From Leptospira licerasiae serovar Varillal str. VAR 010 (GTDB lineage: Bacteria; Spirochaetota; Leptospiria; Leptospirales; Leptospiraceae), in contig NZ_AHOO02000005.1 of NCBI RefSeq assembly GCF_000244755.1, forward strand, positions 1,616,001 through 1,668,761: a DNA stretch of 52,761 bases, given 5' to 3'. This document shows, piece by piece, positions 19,041 to 28,205 of this stretch (within the stretch, counting starts at the first letter, position 1; every line of letters begins with the position of its first letter). Both the position numbers and the translations under genes were made by a program. A model generated the notes under the pieces. That model ran no database searches. It saw only the letters and a list, made by a program, of their open reading frames with translations, and was not told the DNA's origin.

Positions 19041-19916
19041 TTAAGGCAAGGATTCGGCGTATTTTTTCAATTTAGTAAAAAATCGATCAGCTTCCGGATA
19101 AGTAAGGTGTAAGGCATCGCTATCTTCGTAGATGTCTTTACTATCAATAAACCAAAGGTATTGAGACGGAGGAAAGTTTTTCAGAACAGTTTCTCTTGTC
19201 CGTGTTTCTTTTGCGGAAACTAAAATTTCAGGATGCATAGGCATTTCAAAGAATATCGGCCGTACACCTCTCGCCTCTAAATCTTTCAGAGCAGACATTA
19301 GATACGTCATTCTCTCATTTAGCTTTTTCTGATCTACCGCAGCTCCATACCAACGTTTTACTTCCAGAAGATGCTCCTGCTTTAATCGTTTAGAAATCTC
19401 TATAGCTTCTTTTTCAGACGTAGGTTCCGGTTTTTTCTCCGCGGCAAAAAAACGATCCGTAAATTGTATAACAAATCCTACCGCATAATTCAAGGGTTGT
19501 TTTTCAGATCTGAGAACAGGAAAGTTCCTTCTTGTGAAAACGAAATACGGTTCGGTATTTTCCCGAGAGAATTTTTCATTTTCCTTTACTGAAAGCTGGT
19601 TAACTTCGATTAGAACAAATTTGGGAGAAGTATCCGAATTCGTTAATATAGACAGTCCGGTTAGGCCACCTTCTCCCACTAGGGAAAGATTGAACCAGCC
19701 GGTGTCAGCCTTTGGCAACATCCTATCCGACATGGAAGATCCGACGATCACGAATTTGGAATCTTTCCCTTCCGTTAAAAAACTTTCTACCCGAACCCTA
19801 TTATGTTGCCACCAACTTTGTTTTGGGATTTTCTGCGGCGAAACAAAATACACAAAACCGGAATATAGTCCGAAAAAAATCAGAAAGAATAGTGTGAGTC
19901 GGATAAAAAAATTCAT
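19041..19916 (-). CDS. SGNH-hydrolase-like partner of MBOAT acyltransferase
   Basis: 291 residues from the ATG at 19916, chosen because it sits three bases past the MBOAT stop and opens directly with a membrane anchor (FFIRLTLFFLIFFGLYSGFVYF). The longer frame would lie inside the MBOAT gene. A GDS-like block VIVGSSMSD carries the putative nucleophile Ser near residue 50, and the C-terminal DALHLTYPEADRFF supplies an Asp-x-x-His pair, as in DltD/AlgX-type SGNH proteins. Such proteins work in the periplasm with an MBOAT protein to move acyl groups onto surface polymers or lipids. It is the last gene of the run starting at 24219. Confidence 0.8.
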   Translation of the reverse strand: MNFFIRLTLFFLIFFGLYSGFVYFVSPQKIPKQSWWQHNRVRVESFLTEGKDSKFVIVGSSMSDRMLPKADTGWFNLSLVGEGGLTGLSILTNSDTSPKFVLIEVNQLSVKENEKFSRENTEPYFVFTRRNFPVLRSEKQPLNYAVGFVIQFTDRFFAAEKKPEPTSEKEAIEISKRLKQEHLLEVKRWYGAAVDQKKLNERMTYLMSALKDLEARGVRPIFFEMPMHPEILVSAKETRTRETVLKNFPPSQYLWFIDSKDIYEDSDALHLTYPEADRFFTKLKKYAESLP

Positions 19917-19918
19917 AA

Positions 19919-21328
19919 TTAAAACTGAAAATAGATGAATGCGGCAGAAGGCCCCTTGTTCAGAACGATCAAGAATAGAAGGAATGCATAACCTATATTT
20001 GAAATTTTCTCCATTGTTTCTTCCGGATATTTTTCCTTGTACCATCCGTAAAAATGATAAAGGAACACGGGAACGGAAAAGAATATTAAAAATATGCAAA
20101 GTTCCCAGTCGGTTCCCAAACTTAAATTTGTTCTTAATAGTTTCAGATACTTAATCGCAGTTTCGAAATCGGGTAAACGGAATAGTAACCATAAAAGTGA
20201 AACACTTAAGAATACGAACCCGGCCTTTATAAACGAGAAGAAACGATTCTCGGGGAATTTAAACGGAAGATTCTGATCTAAGAATCTTTCTATTAATAAC
20301 AGAAGTCCGTGGCCTATCCCCCAGACCATATATCTCCATTCAGCTCCGTGCCAAAGACCGCCTAATGCCATAACCAAGAATAGGTTTATATAAGTCCTAA
20401 AGTTCCCCTTTCTGTTTCCTCCCAAAGGAATATACAAATAATCTCTGAGCCATGTAGAAAGGGATATATGCCATCTTCTCCAAAATTCCGAAAAATTGGA
20501 GGATATATAAGGAAAATTGAAATTGGTTGGAAGTCTATAACCGAATAAGAATGCAGTTCCGATAGCGATCAAAGAATATCCCGCAAAGTCGGCAAATATC
20601 TGCGCGGAATAACCTAAGATCAGAAGTATCAATGTAAGAGTAGAATGGTGAGAATTATAAGGAAAATCGATAACAAAGGTAAGATCATTCAAATTGTCCG
20701 CGATTACCGTTTTTAGAAAATATCCTAGGATCAGGATCTTTGCTGCTTGGATCCAGGGAATATCTTTGAAATCTTTTGTCTTTATCTGGGGGAAAAATTC
20801 TTTTGCCTTAACGATCGGTCCTGCCACCAATTGAGGGAAAAAATTTATATATAGGGAAGATTGTAGGATAAGTTTAGGGTAGGGGACCTTCTCCTTGAAA
20901 ATATCGGAACCGATCCTATAAAAATCAACAACCATGCTGATCCCATGAAAGGTATAAAAAGAAATACCTATAGGAAGGGGAATTAGAAAAATCCAATATA
21001 AGTCCGAGGGCCCCGAACTTCCTAAGAAAGTTTTGGCGAATAAGCCGCTATATTTAAAGAAGAATAATACGCTTAAGTTTAGTACTATCCCTAACGCTAA
21101 AACCGCTTTTTTAGATTTAAAATCGGGAGTTTGGATCAGATATACTATACTCGCGTTCCAAAAAATGGAGAACAAAAGTAAGATTAATAGCCAAGGATCC
21201 GAATATGCGTAGAAATAAAAACTAGCGGCGACTACCGTCAGAAGTTGGAATTTTTTTAGGAAAGGAAGATAGTAAAGAGCAAAGGTAATGAATAAGAATA
21301 TGAAAAATCCAAAACTATTAAAATTCAT
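19919..21328 (-). CDS. MBOAT-family O-acyltransferase (AlgI-like)
   Basis: 469 residues with around ten or more membrane helices. Family landmarks are FWRRWHISLSTWLRDYLYIPLGGN (two segments near residues 285-308) and the active-site His in GGLWHGAEW (about residue 333). The protein passes acyl groups across the inner membrane to an extracytoplasmic acceptor such as a polysaccharide or glycolipid. It is followed three bases later by its SGNH-like partner. It lies 58 bases downstream of the adenylate cyclase gene, suggesting a shared transcript. Confidence 0.93.
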   Translation of the reverse strand: MNFNSFGFFIFLFITFALYYLPFLKKFQLLTVVAASFYFYAYSDPWLLILLLFSIFWNASIVYLIQTPDFKSKKAVLALGIVLNLSVLFFFKYSGLFAKTFLGSSGPSDLYWIFLIPLPIGISFYTFHGISMVVDFYRIGSDIFKEKVPYPKLILQSSLYINFFPQLVAGPIVKAKEFFPQIKTKDFKDIPWIQAAKILILGYFLKTVIADNLNDLTFVIDFPYNSHHSTLTLILLILGYSAQIFADFAGYSLIAIGTAFLFGYRLPTNFNFPYISSNFSEFWRRWHISLSTWLRDYLYIPLGGNRKGNFRTYINLFLVMALGGLWHGAEWRYMVWGIGHGLLLLIERFLDQNLPFKFPENRFFSFIKAGFVFLSVSLLWLLFRLPDFETAIKYLKLLRTNLSLGTDWELCIFLIFFSVPVFLYHFYGWYKEKYPEETMEKISNIGYAFLLFLIVLNKGPSAAFIYFQF

Positions 21329-21386
21329 AAGAAAGAGAATCTGACTGGTTCAAATTCTTTCCTGGGAACTTTAGGTCAAGAACCTA

Positions 21387-22601
21387 TTATGCTTCTCTGG
21401 CTCCTTTCACCAAAAACATTTCAATCTCTCCCTTGTTCTTAGCTTTTATCAATCCCCTGGACTCACAGATAAAATCTTCTCTCACAAAATGGAATGTATC
21501 TAGGGAGATATTCACTTCTCCCGCGACTCCGGAGCTTTCCATACGGCTAGCGGTATTGACCGTATCTCCCCATATATCGTAGGCGAACTTTTCGGTCCCG
21601 ATCACTCCTGCTACTACGCTTCCCGTATGGATTCCCAAACGTAGTTCCCAGGTCGGAAGTCCTAAGTTTTGCCTTTCTTCCTTTTGAGTTTTCATGAATT
21701 TTTGGAATTCCAACCCGCAGAAAACCGCGTCTCTTGCATGTGTACGATTCGGTGTCGGAAGTCCGCCGACTGCCATATAAGCGTCTCCGATAGTTTTGAT
21801 CTTTTCCAAACCGTATTTTCTGGCGATCCTGTCGAATTCAGCGAAGAAGAAATGGAGTTCCTTTACTAATTCTTCCGGACTCATTTTTTCCGCAATCTGA
21901 GTGAAACCTGCCATATCCGTAAATAATACGGTAACACTCTCATAACGTTTCGGTTGTACCCGATCGTTCATTTTTAATTCGTCCGCGATTGATTCGGGAA
22001 GAATATTACGAAGTAGATTGTCCGATTTTTTTCTCTCTATATTCAGGTTCCTGCTTAGTATGAAGATCAATATTCCCGTCAGGATCTGGACGAAAATATA
22101 ATTCCCTCCCAAGTCCATGTATTCGGCGTCTCTATCCTTCTGAGGGACGATGAAATTTGGATAAAGATATTCGAAAATATATAGGAAGCCTGTGACAAAT
22201 GCGTAAAATGCATAAATAAAAAAGATATTATGATTCTTTAAAAGAATCGTGGCGATTACCAAGGCAGGGATAAAATAGTAATGATTTCCTCCGTTCGAGC
22301 CTCCATGCAAGAACCATAGAGAGGATAAATATGCGAGTATTGTTAGATTTAAGGGCCAGAAAAGGACGTAATAAATATTCCGAAATCTGGAAAAATAATA
22401 CATTGCGAGCAGAATAAGTCCGGAAATCAAATTGAGAAGAATGACCCGGTGAGAATATTCCGTTTTCTCTTCGAAGATGGAACCTAATATATTTAGAGTT
22501 CCATTTACTAATGAAATTGCATTGAATAATCTATGCTCTAAGGAATTCTTTTTAGGGTCTCCGAAGATCAGGTAAACAAATTGTACAAGTTTCTGTTTCA
22601 T
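21387..22601 (-). CDS. Class III adenylate cyclase with N-terminal membrane domain
   Basis: 404 residues. Residues about 20-185 hold five or six membrane helices. A short linker leads to a class III cyclase domain (about 215-400). The metal-binding Asp residues are in FTDMAGFT and GDAYMAVGG, the substrate Lys in KIKTIGD, the adenine-contacting Asp in YDIWGDTVN, and the transition-state Asn/Arg in NTASRMESSG. All key residues are present, so it should make cAMP at the inner membrane. The start overlaps the ATP-grasp gene by four bases (ATGA). Confidence 0.93.
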   Translation of the reverse strand: MKQKLVQFVYLIFGDPKKNSLEHRLFNAISLVNGTLNILGSIFEEKTEYSHRVILLNLISGLILLAMYYFSRFRNIYYVLFWPLNLTILAYLSSLWFLHGGSNGGNHYYFIPALVIATILLKNHNIFFIYAFYAFVTGFLYIFEYLYPNFIVPQKDRDAEYMDLGGNYIFVQILTGILIFILSRNLNIERKKSDNLLRNILPESIADELKMNDRVQPKRYESVTVLFTDMAGFTQIAEKMSPEELVKELHFFFAEFDRIARKYGLEKIKTIGDAYMAVGGLPTPNRTHARDAVFCGLEFQKFMKTQKEERQNLGLPTWELRLGIHTGSVVAGVIGTEKFAYDIWGDTVNTASRMESSGVAGEVNISLDTFHFVREDFICESRGLIKAKNKGEIEMFLVKGAREA

Positions 22602-23674
22602 ATGGAAAGATCGGAGACGATCCTAGTGCCGAAATAGAAATCTTGCAACGCTTTTAAAATGGAAAATAAACCTGCACCTTTCGCTTTGGATTGCCTGGAA
22701 ATCCGGAAGAGTATCTTCCATTGGGAGAATAATATTGAATATCTCTCCTTAAGAGAAAATCTGGGATCGTATATATTCGTAGATTCGGAAGTGACTCCGT
22801 TCAATTCTACTATATGCAGATCTTTTCCTTCTAAAAAATCTTTGAGGGAAGAAAATCGAATATCGTATCTTCCGAAATGGAAGCCGGAAAAAGAAGAGGA
22901 GATCTCATGGATCTTGTTCTCTAGTTCCGGAGTGATCCATTCCGAACCGTCCAAAAATAGAGTTCCTTGGCAATGGTTGCCCGCTTCCGAAAGAAGAATT
23001 TTCTCTCCTAATTTAGGGACCTTATCCCAGATCTCCGAAAATCTTTTTTGAAATGTTTTCTTTTGTATTCTGAATCTAGGATGATCTTCTACTAATTGGG
23101 AAAGAGGGGATGTTCCATTTCCGACTACCCTTGGGAATACCTTTCTGGTGATGGAGAATATATTTCCTTGCGCCTTATTCGGATATTTATAATAAAAAAC
23201 TCCGACTTCGAACGGACCAGGATGGAATTCTTGGACAAGCAGGTCAACGTTCGATTCTAATAAACATTCTTCCAAATGTTTACTATTCTGAATTTTCCTT
23301 ACTCCTTGGCCTCTTTGTCCCGAATCGGGTTTGAGTATAATTGGAAAATCTAAACCGATCGAATTCATTTTTTCTAAAATGGAACTTACATCTTTGGAAC
23401 TTTTAGGAACTAAAAAGAATTTTAATACGTGTTCAGGATCCAGTTCTCGCAATATTTTAAATTTAGATTCTCCCACGAGTCCGCCCAGATCTATTCCCGG
23501 ATTTGCTGCCGCAATGCTCCCGAATCCTAAGGAAGAAACGGAACTGAGCCGAATGGATCGAATGGATTCGAATGCTATATAAGGGATCAAAGGTAGATAC
23601 AATTTCCAGGTAGGCCAAAATTCCATAGGATCGGACCACCCAAGAAGATCTTGTTCTGTCTGTGTTTCTAACAT
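22598..23674 (-). CDS. ATP-grasp domain protein (D-Ala-D-Ala-ligase-like)
   Basis: 358 residues from the ATG at 23674, which overlaps the stop of the DinB-like gene (TAATG); a TTG 18 bases upstream is less likely. The ATP-grasp fold is indicated by FPIILKPDSGQRGQGV (ATP-binding strand and glycine loop), LLVQEFHPGPFEVGVFYY, and a late Glu-x-Asn metal site (HIVELNGVTSES). Family members ligate a carboxylate to an amine or similar nucleophile through an acyl-phosphate. The substrate is unknown. Tight coupling to the cyclase and DinB-like genes is the main clue to its role. Confidence 0.85.
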   Translation of the reverse strand: MLETQTEQDLLGWSDPMEFWPTWKLYLPLIPYIAFESIRSIRLSSVSSLGFGSIAAANPGIDLGGLVGESKFKILRELDPEHVLKFFLVPKSSKDVSSILEKMNSIGLDFPIILKPDSGQRGQGVRKIQNSKHLEECLLESNVDLLVQEFHPGPFEVGVFYYKYPNKAQGNIFSITRKVFPRVVGNGTSPLSQLVEDHPRFRIQKKTFQKRFSEIWDKVPKLGEKILLSEAGNHCQGTLFLDGSEWITPELENKIHEISSSFSGFHFGRYDIRFSSLKDFLEGKDLHIVELNGVTSESTNIYDPRFSLKERYSILFSQWKILFRISRQSKAKGAGLFSILKALQDFYFGTRIVSDLSI

Positions 23675-24219
23675 TAGATGACTGGGTCCCAAGAGAGAAT
23701 GAGACGATTTGAATTATATTGCAATGTAGAAATTGCAAATCCGAAATTTTCGGGAATATCTTCGAACCCTAAGTCGTGCTCGAGAGCAACTCTTATAATG
23801 GCTTCGTGGTGGATCGTATGTTCTTGCACATAGAGTAGTTCTCTTTCCCAGGAGGATCTTACTACATTCTCCAGTCCGGAAGAAGAATGGACCAAGTAAG
23901 AAACTTGCACTTCTCCTTCCCAATTCCTGAGCTCGTATTCTTTCAGCAATTCAAGAAGGCGATCTGCCGCCGCTTTGGGTGAATTTTCGTAGAGAGGATT
24001 TCTTTCTCTTTGATCATAAGAAACAAGTCCTGCTTCATAACCGTTCAATAACGCTTCTGCAAATTCTAAACAATGGCGGACTTGTTTGCCTATACTCGCG
24101 CCTGATAAAAGATGTAAAGGCCTGGTATAATTTCTTTCCGAGATCCTAAGTAGTAAGTCTGCAAATCTCGAAAAAATGATCTCGAGTGAATCTATTAAGT
24201 CTGATTTTGTCTGCCTCAT
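23674..24219 (-). CDS. DinB-like metal-binding four-helix protein
   Basis: 181 residues, helical throughout. A His in GKQVRHCLEFAEALL (about residue 48) and a later pair in VQEHTIHHEAIIRVAL (about residues 135-139) have the spacing of the His triad of DinB/YfiT-type metalloproteins. Members include thiol-dependent transferases and stress proteins; this one's substrate is unknown. It is the first gene of the minus-strand run to 19041 and its stop overlaps the next start by one base. Confidence 0.82.
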   Translation of the reverse strand: MRQTKSDLIDSLEIIFSRFADLLLRISERNYTRPLHLLSGASIGKQVRHCLEFAEALLNGYEAGLVSYDQRERNPLYENSPKAAADRLLELLKEYELRNWEGEVQVSYLVHSSSGLENVVRSSWERELLYVQEHTIHHEAIIRVALEHDLGFEDIPENFGFAISTLQYNSNRLILSWDPVI

Positions 24220-24263
24220 CGCGGGAGACTTCGGATTTTAGCGCCTTAGGTTACAGTGTAAAA

Positions 24264-24294
24264 TAAAAAAACGCCTCTGGAAAACAGGCGTTTT
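24264..24294 (-). terminator. Rho-independent terminator of the pst operon
   Basis: Stem AAAACGCCT / AGGCGTTTT around a short loop. On the minus strand it runs into seven T. It lies about 25 bases past the pstB stop, and is also near the start of the DinB-like gene. Confidence 0.85.
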
Positions 24295-24318
24295 GTACAG
24301 GGATCCTTAGGCTTGATA

Positions 24319-25083
24319 TCAACCGAATTTTCCGGAGATATAATCCTCTGTTTCTTTTTTAGAAGGGTCGTGGAACATCTTTTTCGTAGTATCGAATTCA
24401 ACCAAACGACCCATATAAAAGAATCCTGTGTAATCGCTTACTCTGGCTGCTTGTTGCATATTATGTGTCACGATCACAATCGTGTAAGAGTCCTTGAATT
24501 CGGAAATGAACTCTTCCACTTTTTTAGTGGAGATAGGATCTAATGCGGAACAAGGCTCATCCATTAGGATCACTTCCGGGTTCATTGCAATCGCTCTTGC
24601 TATGCATAACCTTTGTTGTTGTCCACCGGAAAGCCCAAGAGCGCTATCGTTCAACCTGTCTTTGACTTCTTTCCAGAGCGCGGACTTTCTCAAACTTTCC
24701 TCGACGATATGATCCATATGGTCTTTGGGAACTCCACCGTTCAGTTTTAAGCCGTAAGCGATATTCTCGTAGATGGATTTAGGAAAGGGGAATGACTTTT
24801 GAAAAACCATTCCGACCCTTTTTCTAAGTTCCACAACGTTCATTAGAGGATCGTAAATATTGATACCGTCTATTTCCAGTTTGCCGTTCACTTTGGAACC
24901 ATCGATCACGTCGTTCATTCGATTGATCGATCTTAAAAAAGTGGATTTACCGCAGCCGGAAGGTCCTATGAATGCAGTGACCTTTTTAGCATGGATCTCT
25001 AATGAGATATCATGTAATGCCTGGTTTTCTCCGTAGAAAAAATTGAAATGGCGGGATTTTATTTTTACTTTTGTATCTTTCAT
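24319..25083 (-). CDS. pstB: Phosphate ABC transporter ATP-binding protein PstB
   Basis: 254 residues, the normal PstB length. Walker [10 protein letters not shown] (about residues 37-45), signature [14 protein letters not shown], Walker [14 protein letters not shown] and the switch His in [21 protein letters not shown] are all typical of PstB. It powers high-affinity phosphate import with PstA and PstC. A strong GAGGAG ribosome site precedes the ATG. It is the last gene of the operon; no phoU follows, unlike in many bacteria. Confidence 0.97.
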   Translation of the reverse strand: MKDTKVKIKSRHFNFFYGENQALHDISLEIHAKKVTAFIGPSGCGKSTFLRSINRMNDVIDGSKVNGKLEIDGINIYDPLMNVVELRKRVGMVFQKSFPFPKSIYENIAYGLKLNGGVPKDHMDHIVEESLRKSALWKEVKDRLNDSALGLSGGQQQRLCIARAIAMNPEVILMDEPCSALDPISTKKVEEFISEFKDSYTIVIVTHNMQQAARVSDYTGFFYMGRLVEFDTTKKMFHDPSKKETEDYISGKFG

Positions 25084-25117
25084 CTGCGATTAACTCCTCG
25101 CATCTCCAATAAAAACG

Positions 25118-26062
25118 TTATACATGGGTCTTACCCCTGGATTTCCTGATTCTGTATCTTAAGAATGTAGCGAAAAAACTCATACCGAAGGTAAGAGTCA
25201 ATAATACAACTGTGGTTGCATATTGTTTAGGCATGGCGGCATCCACATCAGGCGATTGGGTCGCCAATACGAATAAGTGATAACCTAATTGCATGAACTG
25301 ATCCGATAGATGAGAAGGTAATTCCGGCAAGGAATACACGACTCCCACGAATAAGATCGGAGCTACTTCTCCGGCTCCTCTTCCGATCGCAAGGATTGCT
25401 CCAGTCAAAATTCCCGTAAGAGAATTCGGCAGGATCAATTTCCAGATGGTTTGCCATTTAGTTGCGCCTAACGCGAGGCTGGATTCTCTCATTTCCCTCG
25501 GATTACTTCTCATGGTTTCTTCGACAGAAATAATGACTACGGGTAAGGTGAGGATTGCAAGAGTTGCCGCGGCCCAGATCAGAGCGGGTTTGCCCCAGAT
25601 CGGAGTGGTATTGCTTGCAACGTAATCCATTCCCTTTCCGATAAACTGGATAAAGAACCCGACCCCGAATAGACCGAATACGATGGAAGGAACTCCTGCT
25701 AACGTATTGATCGCGAATCTAACCGTCATTGCAAACTTAGAATCTCTTGCGGTATATTCCGAAAGAAAGATCCCGGTAGCCGTCCCGATAGGAATACTGA
25801 ATAAGATCATTATAAAAACTAGATATACTGTTCCGTAAATCGCAGGAAAGATTCCGCCTTCTAAGTTATTATTCCTGGGGGATTCCGTTAGGAATTCCCA
25901 ATTAACACCGGAAAATCCCTTGTAGAATATATTCCCGAGCATAAGAAGGACCGCCGATAAAATAAGTCCTGTAGCAAGCATGGGAGCGCCCAAAGCTAAT
26001 ATGGAATAAATTTTATCTTGGATGACTCTTTTTCTTTTAAGTCTAACTTTTTTCCATTTCAA
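25118..26062 (-). CDS. pstA: Phosphate ABC transporter permease PstA
   Basis: 314 residues with six membrane helices. It carries the EAA-loop segment SSLALGATKWQTIWKLILPN that contacts PstB and the IGRGAGEVAPILFVG stretch typical of PstA. It forms the inner-membrane channel with PstC. It lies 24 bases after pstC and 34 before pstB in one transcript. Confidence 0.96.
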   Translation of the reverse strand: MKWKKVRLKRKRVIQDKIYSILALGAPMLATGLILSAVLLMLGNIFYKGFSGVNWEFLTESPRNNNLEGGIFPAIYGTVYLVFIMILFSIPIGTATGIFLSEYTARDSKFAMTVRFAINTLAGVPSIVFGLFGVGFFIQFIGKGMDYVASNTTPIWGKPALIWAAATLAILTLPVVIISVEETMRSNPREMRESSLALGATKWQTIWKLILPNSLTGILTGAILAIGRGAGEVAPILFVGVVYSLPELPSHLSDQFMQLGYHLFVLATQSPDVDAAMPKQYATTVVLLTLTFGMSFFATFLRYRIRKSRGKTHV

Positions 26063-26086
26063 AGAGGTTTACCAAATCTTGTTTGT

Positions 26087-27169
26087 TTAGGAGCCATGAA
26101 ACTTTTTCATAAGCCGTTTTTTGACGTACAGCTCAGTGATCGCGTTCAAGGAAAAAGTGAATAGGAACAGAAGAACTCCCAGGAAGAACAGAATATTATA
26201 ATGTTCCGATCCCCAGATAACTTCTCCCATTTCAGCGCCGATCGTGGCGGCAAATGTCCTACTCGGATCAAAAATACCGAAACTCATCATGGGGGCGTTA
26301 CCGGTCGCCATAAGAGCGATCATCGTCTCACCGAAGGCCCTTCCGATACCCAAAAGTACTGCGGCGAATACTCCGGGAAGTGCAGCAGGAAGCATAACTC
26401 TATAAGCGGTCTGCCATTCGGTAGCTCCTAATGCCAGGGATGCCTGTCTATAAGATTGAGGTACTGTGCTTAGAGCATCTTCCGCAACGGTAAATATAAT
26501 TGGAGTGACCGCTATCGCAAGACCGATCCCTCCTGTTAGAGCGTTTAATCTGAAATCTATATCGAAGGTTGCCTTTACTATAGTGGCAACATCCATCAAA
26601 CAGAAAAAACCGATCACAACGGAAGGGAAATTTGCTAACATTTCGATTGCCGGTTTTACGATCTCTCGGACTCTTGCAGGTACAAAAAACGTAATATTCA
26701 AAGCAGCTAAAATAGCTAATGGGGCTCCGAGTAGAATTGCTATGATCGTAGTTTTCGCAGTTCCGACGATCAAAGGTAGAATACCGAACTTAGGGACGGA
26801 AGACACGGGCTGCCATACCTTACTGAAAAGATTTTCAAAAAGAGAGAGTTTTTCAGGTTCGGGAGTAGAGACTGCAACAGGTTTATTTAATTCTAAAGTA
26901 TCTCCGTCAGGATTATATTCCGTAGGAGCGTCGGAGCTTGAGTCAGGATTGTATTCTGTTGGCGCTCCTGAGCTCTGGATAGAGGAAGTGGCTTGCGGAG
27001 AATCCGAGAAGAATAAGGAAGAAGCTTCTCTAAAGACGAAGAAAAAAATAAGAAGAATGATAAGGATGGAAGTTGCAGCGGTTCCTTTAACTAAGGTTTC
27101 CGCGAAAACGTCTATTTTTCTTCTGCTCGGATGTAAAAGATATCTCAGCAGAGGATCGAGTTTGCTCAT
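26087..27169 (-). CDS. pstC: Phosphate ABC transporter permease PstC with extended periplasmic loop
   Basis: 360 residues. The membrane helices and EAA-loop (ASLALGATEWQTAYRVMLPA) followed by GIGRAFGETMIALMATGN are typical of PstC. The protein is somewhat longer than usual. Between the first and second helices there is an insertion of about 60 residues (about 55-115) of low-complexity sequence containing APTEYNPD twice in tandem. This loop would be periplasmic, where it could affect docking of PstS. Confidence 0.95.
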   Translation of the reverse strand: MSKLDPLLRYLLHPSRRKIDVFAETLVKGTAATSILIILLIFFFVFREASSLFFSDSPQATSSIQSSGAPTEYNPDSSSDAPTEYNPDGDTLELNKPVAVSTPEPEKLSLFENLFSKVWQPVSSVPKFGILPLIVGTAKTTIIAILLGAPLAILAALNITFFVPARVREIVKPAIEMLANFPSVVIGFFCLMDVATIVKATFDIDFRLNALTGGIGLAIAVTPIIFTVAEDALSTVPQSYRQASLALGATEWQTAYRVMLPAALPGVFAAVLLGIGRAFGETMIALMATGNAPMMSFGIFDPSRTFAATIGAEMGEVIWGSEHYNILFFLGVLLFLFTFSLNAITELYVKKRLMKKFHGS

Positions 27170-27198
27170 TGAATGTTCCGAATTCTGGATTTAAGAAC

Positions 27199-27218
27199 GG
27201 CCCCCGTTCCCGGGAGCC
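27199..27218 (-). promoter_or_regulatory. GC-rich hairpin between pstS and pstC (possible attenuator)
   Basis: An 8-base stem with one mismatch (GGCCCCCG / CGGGAGCC) and 4-base loop in the 61-base gap between the pstS stop and the pstC start. It has no strong T-tract. It may stabilise the pstS message or partly stop transcription, giving more binding protein than permease. This is inference. Confidence 0.45.
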
Positions 27219-27230
27219 GATCGCACAATA

Positions 27231-28070
27231 TTACTTTTTCTTAAGAGGGAAGTAACCTACGTCCTTCACAACTTTTTGTCCGTCTTTTCCGATCACCCAA
27301 TCGATAAACTTTTTAGTTTGGTCTTTAGGTGCTTCTCTCAAATAAAAGTATAGATATCTGGAGATCGGATATTTATTGGTTAAAATATTCGCTTCAGTAG
27401 GAAGTTCCGGTTTAGAGTTTGCGTCCGCAGATACGGCAACGTCTTTTACTCCGGAAGCGTAAGCTGCTCCACCGTAACCGATTCCCCATTTGTCTTTGGA
27501 GATCGCATTAACTAGTGCAGCAGTTCCTACCATGTGTTGTGCAGAAGGATCAAAGTCTTGTTTTTCCAAAACATGCTCTTTGAAGTATTCATAAGTTCCG
27601 GAGTTATTCTCGCGGCTATAGAGTACGATTTTATGATCTTCTCCGCCAACTTCCTTCCAATTGGTGATCTTTCCGGTGAAAATTTTGCGAATTTCTTCGA
27701 TGGAAAGTTTTGCGATTGGATTCTTTTTGTTTACATAAAGTGAAATACCGTCGATTGCAACCTTGATTTCCACACCGTTGGAATTATATTTTTCCTTTAA
27801 TTGTTGGATCTCTTGAGGTTTGAGCGGGCGAGAAGCGGAGCAAATATCCGTGGTCCCGTTGATTAAAGCTGCGATCCCGGTTCCGGAACCGCCTCCGGTA
27901 ACTTGGAATTGAGCGGATTTATCCGGGAAGGTTTCGGTCCATTTTTGAACCAGGATAACCATCGTATCGGATCCTTTAATGGTGATTGTCTTTTTCTCTT
28001 CCCCGGATACGGAAAATGAAGAAAGAGCGAATGCTAATAAGACAATAAGTCTTAAACCTATCTTTTTCAT
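27231..28070 (-). CDS. pstS: Phosphate-binding periplasmic protein PstS
   Basis: 279 residues from the ATG at 28070. That start gives a clean signal peptide (KKIGLRLIVLLAFALSSF, then SGEE) and has AGGAGA upstream; a TTG-led extension of 14 residues is not needed. The phosphate-binding type II solute-binding pattern is clear: ITIKGSDTM near the mature N-terminus, GGGSGTGIAAL, DICSASRP and YSRENNSGTYEYF. It binds phosphate in the periplasm and delivers it to PstCA. It is the first gene of the pst operon and is preceded by an 11-base-periodic direct-repeat element. Confidence 0.96.
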   Translation of the reverse strand: MKKIGLRLIVLLAFALSSFSVSGEEKKTITIKGSDTMVILVQKWTETFPDKSAQFQVTGGGSGTGIAALINGTTDICSASRPLKPQEIQQLKEKYNSNGVEIKVAIDGISLYVNKKNPIAKLSIEEIRKIFTGKITNWKEVGGEDHKIVLYSRENNSGTYEYFKEHVLEKQDFDPSAQHMVGTAALVNAISKDKWGIGYGGAAYASGVKDVAVSADANSKPELPTEANILTNKYPISRYLYFYLREAPKDQTKKFIDWVIGKDGQKVVKDVGYFPLKKK

Positions 28071-28101
28071 CTGTATGATATTTCTCCTGAAATATTTTTG
28101 A

Positions 28102-28156
28102 ATCATAAACAAGAACCGTTACGAACGGATTTCTCAAATATTACAATCCTGATACA
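28102..28156 (-). promoter_or_regulatory. Putative Pho-box-like promoter of pstS
   Basis: On the plus strand, hexamers GTTACG (28118), ATTTCT (28129, weak), ATTACA (28140) and GATACA (28151) start at exact 11-base steps. Read on the minus strand they precede a good -10, TATGAT (28107-28102), by nine bases. PhoB sites in other bacteria are also 11-base-step direct repeats that replace the -35. The motif itself differs from the E. coli CTGTCAT, so the identity of the regulator is inferred. Confidence 0.55.
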
Positions 28157-28205
28157 CTCTATTCTGTTGCATGGATTTGGCAATTTAACGCATTCTATGC
28201 AAACG

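Noticed and set aside
19917..20099. Longer N-terminus for the SGNH-like protein
   Set aside because: It would lie wholly inside the MBOAT gene in another frame; the ATG at 19916 gives a normal membrane anchor.
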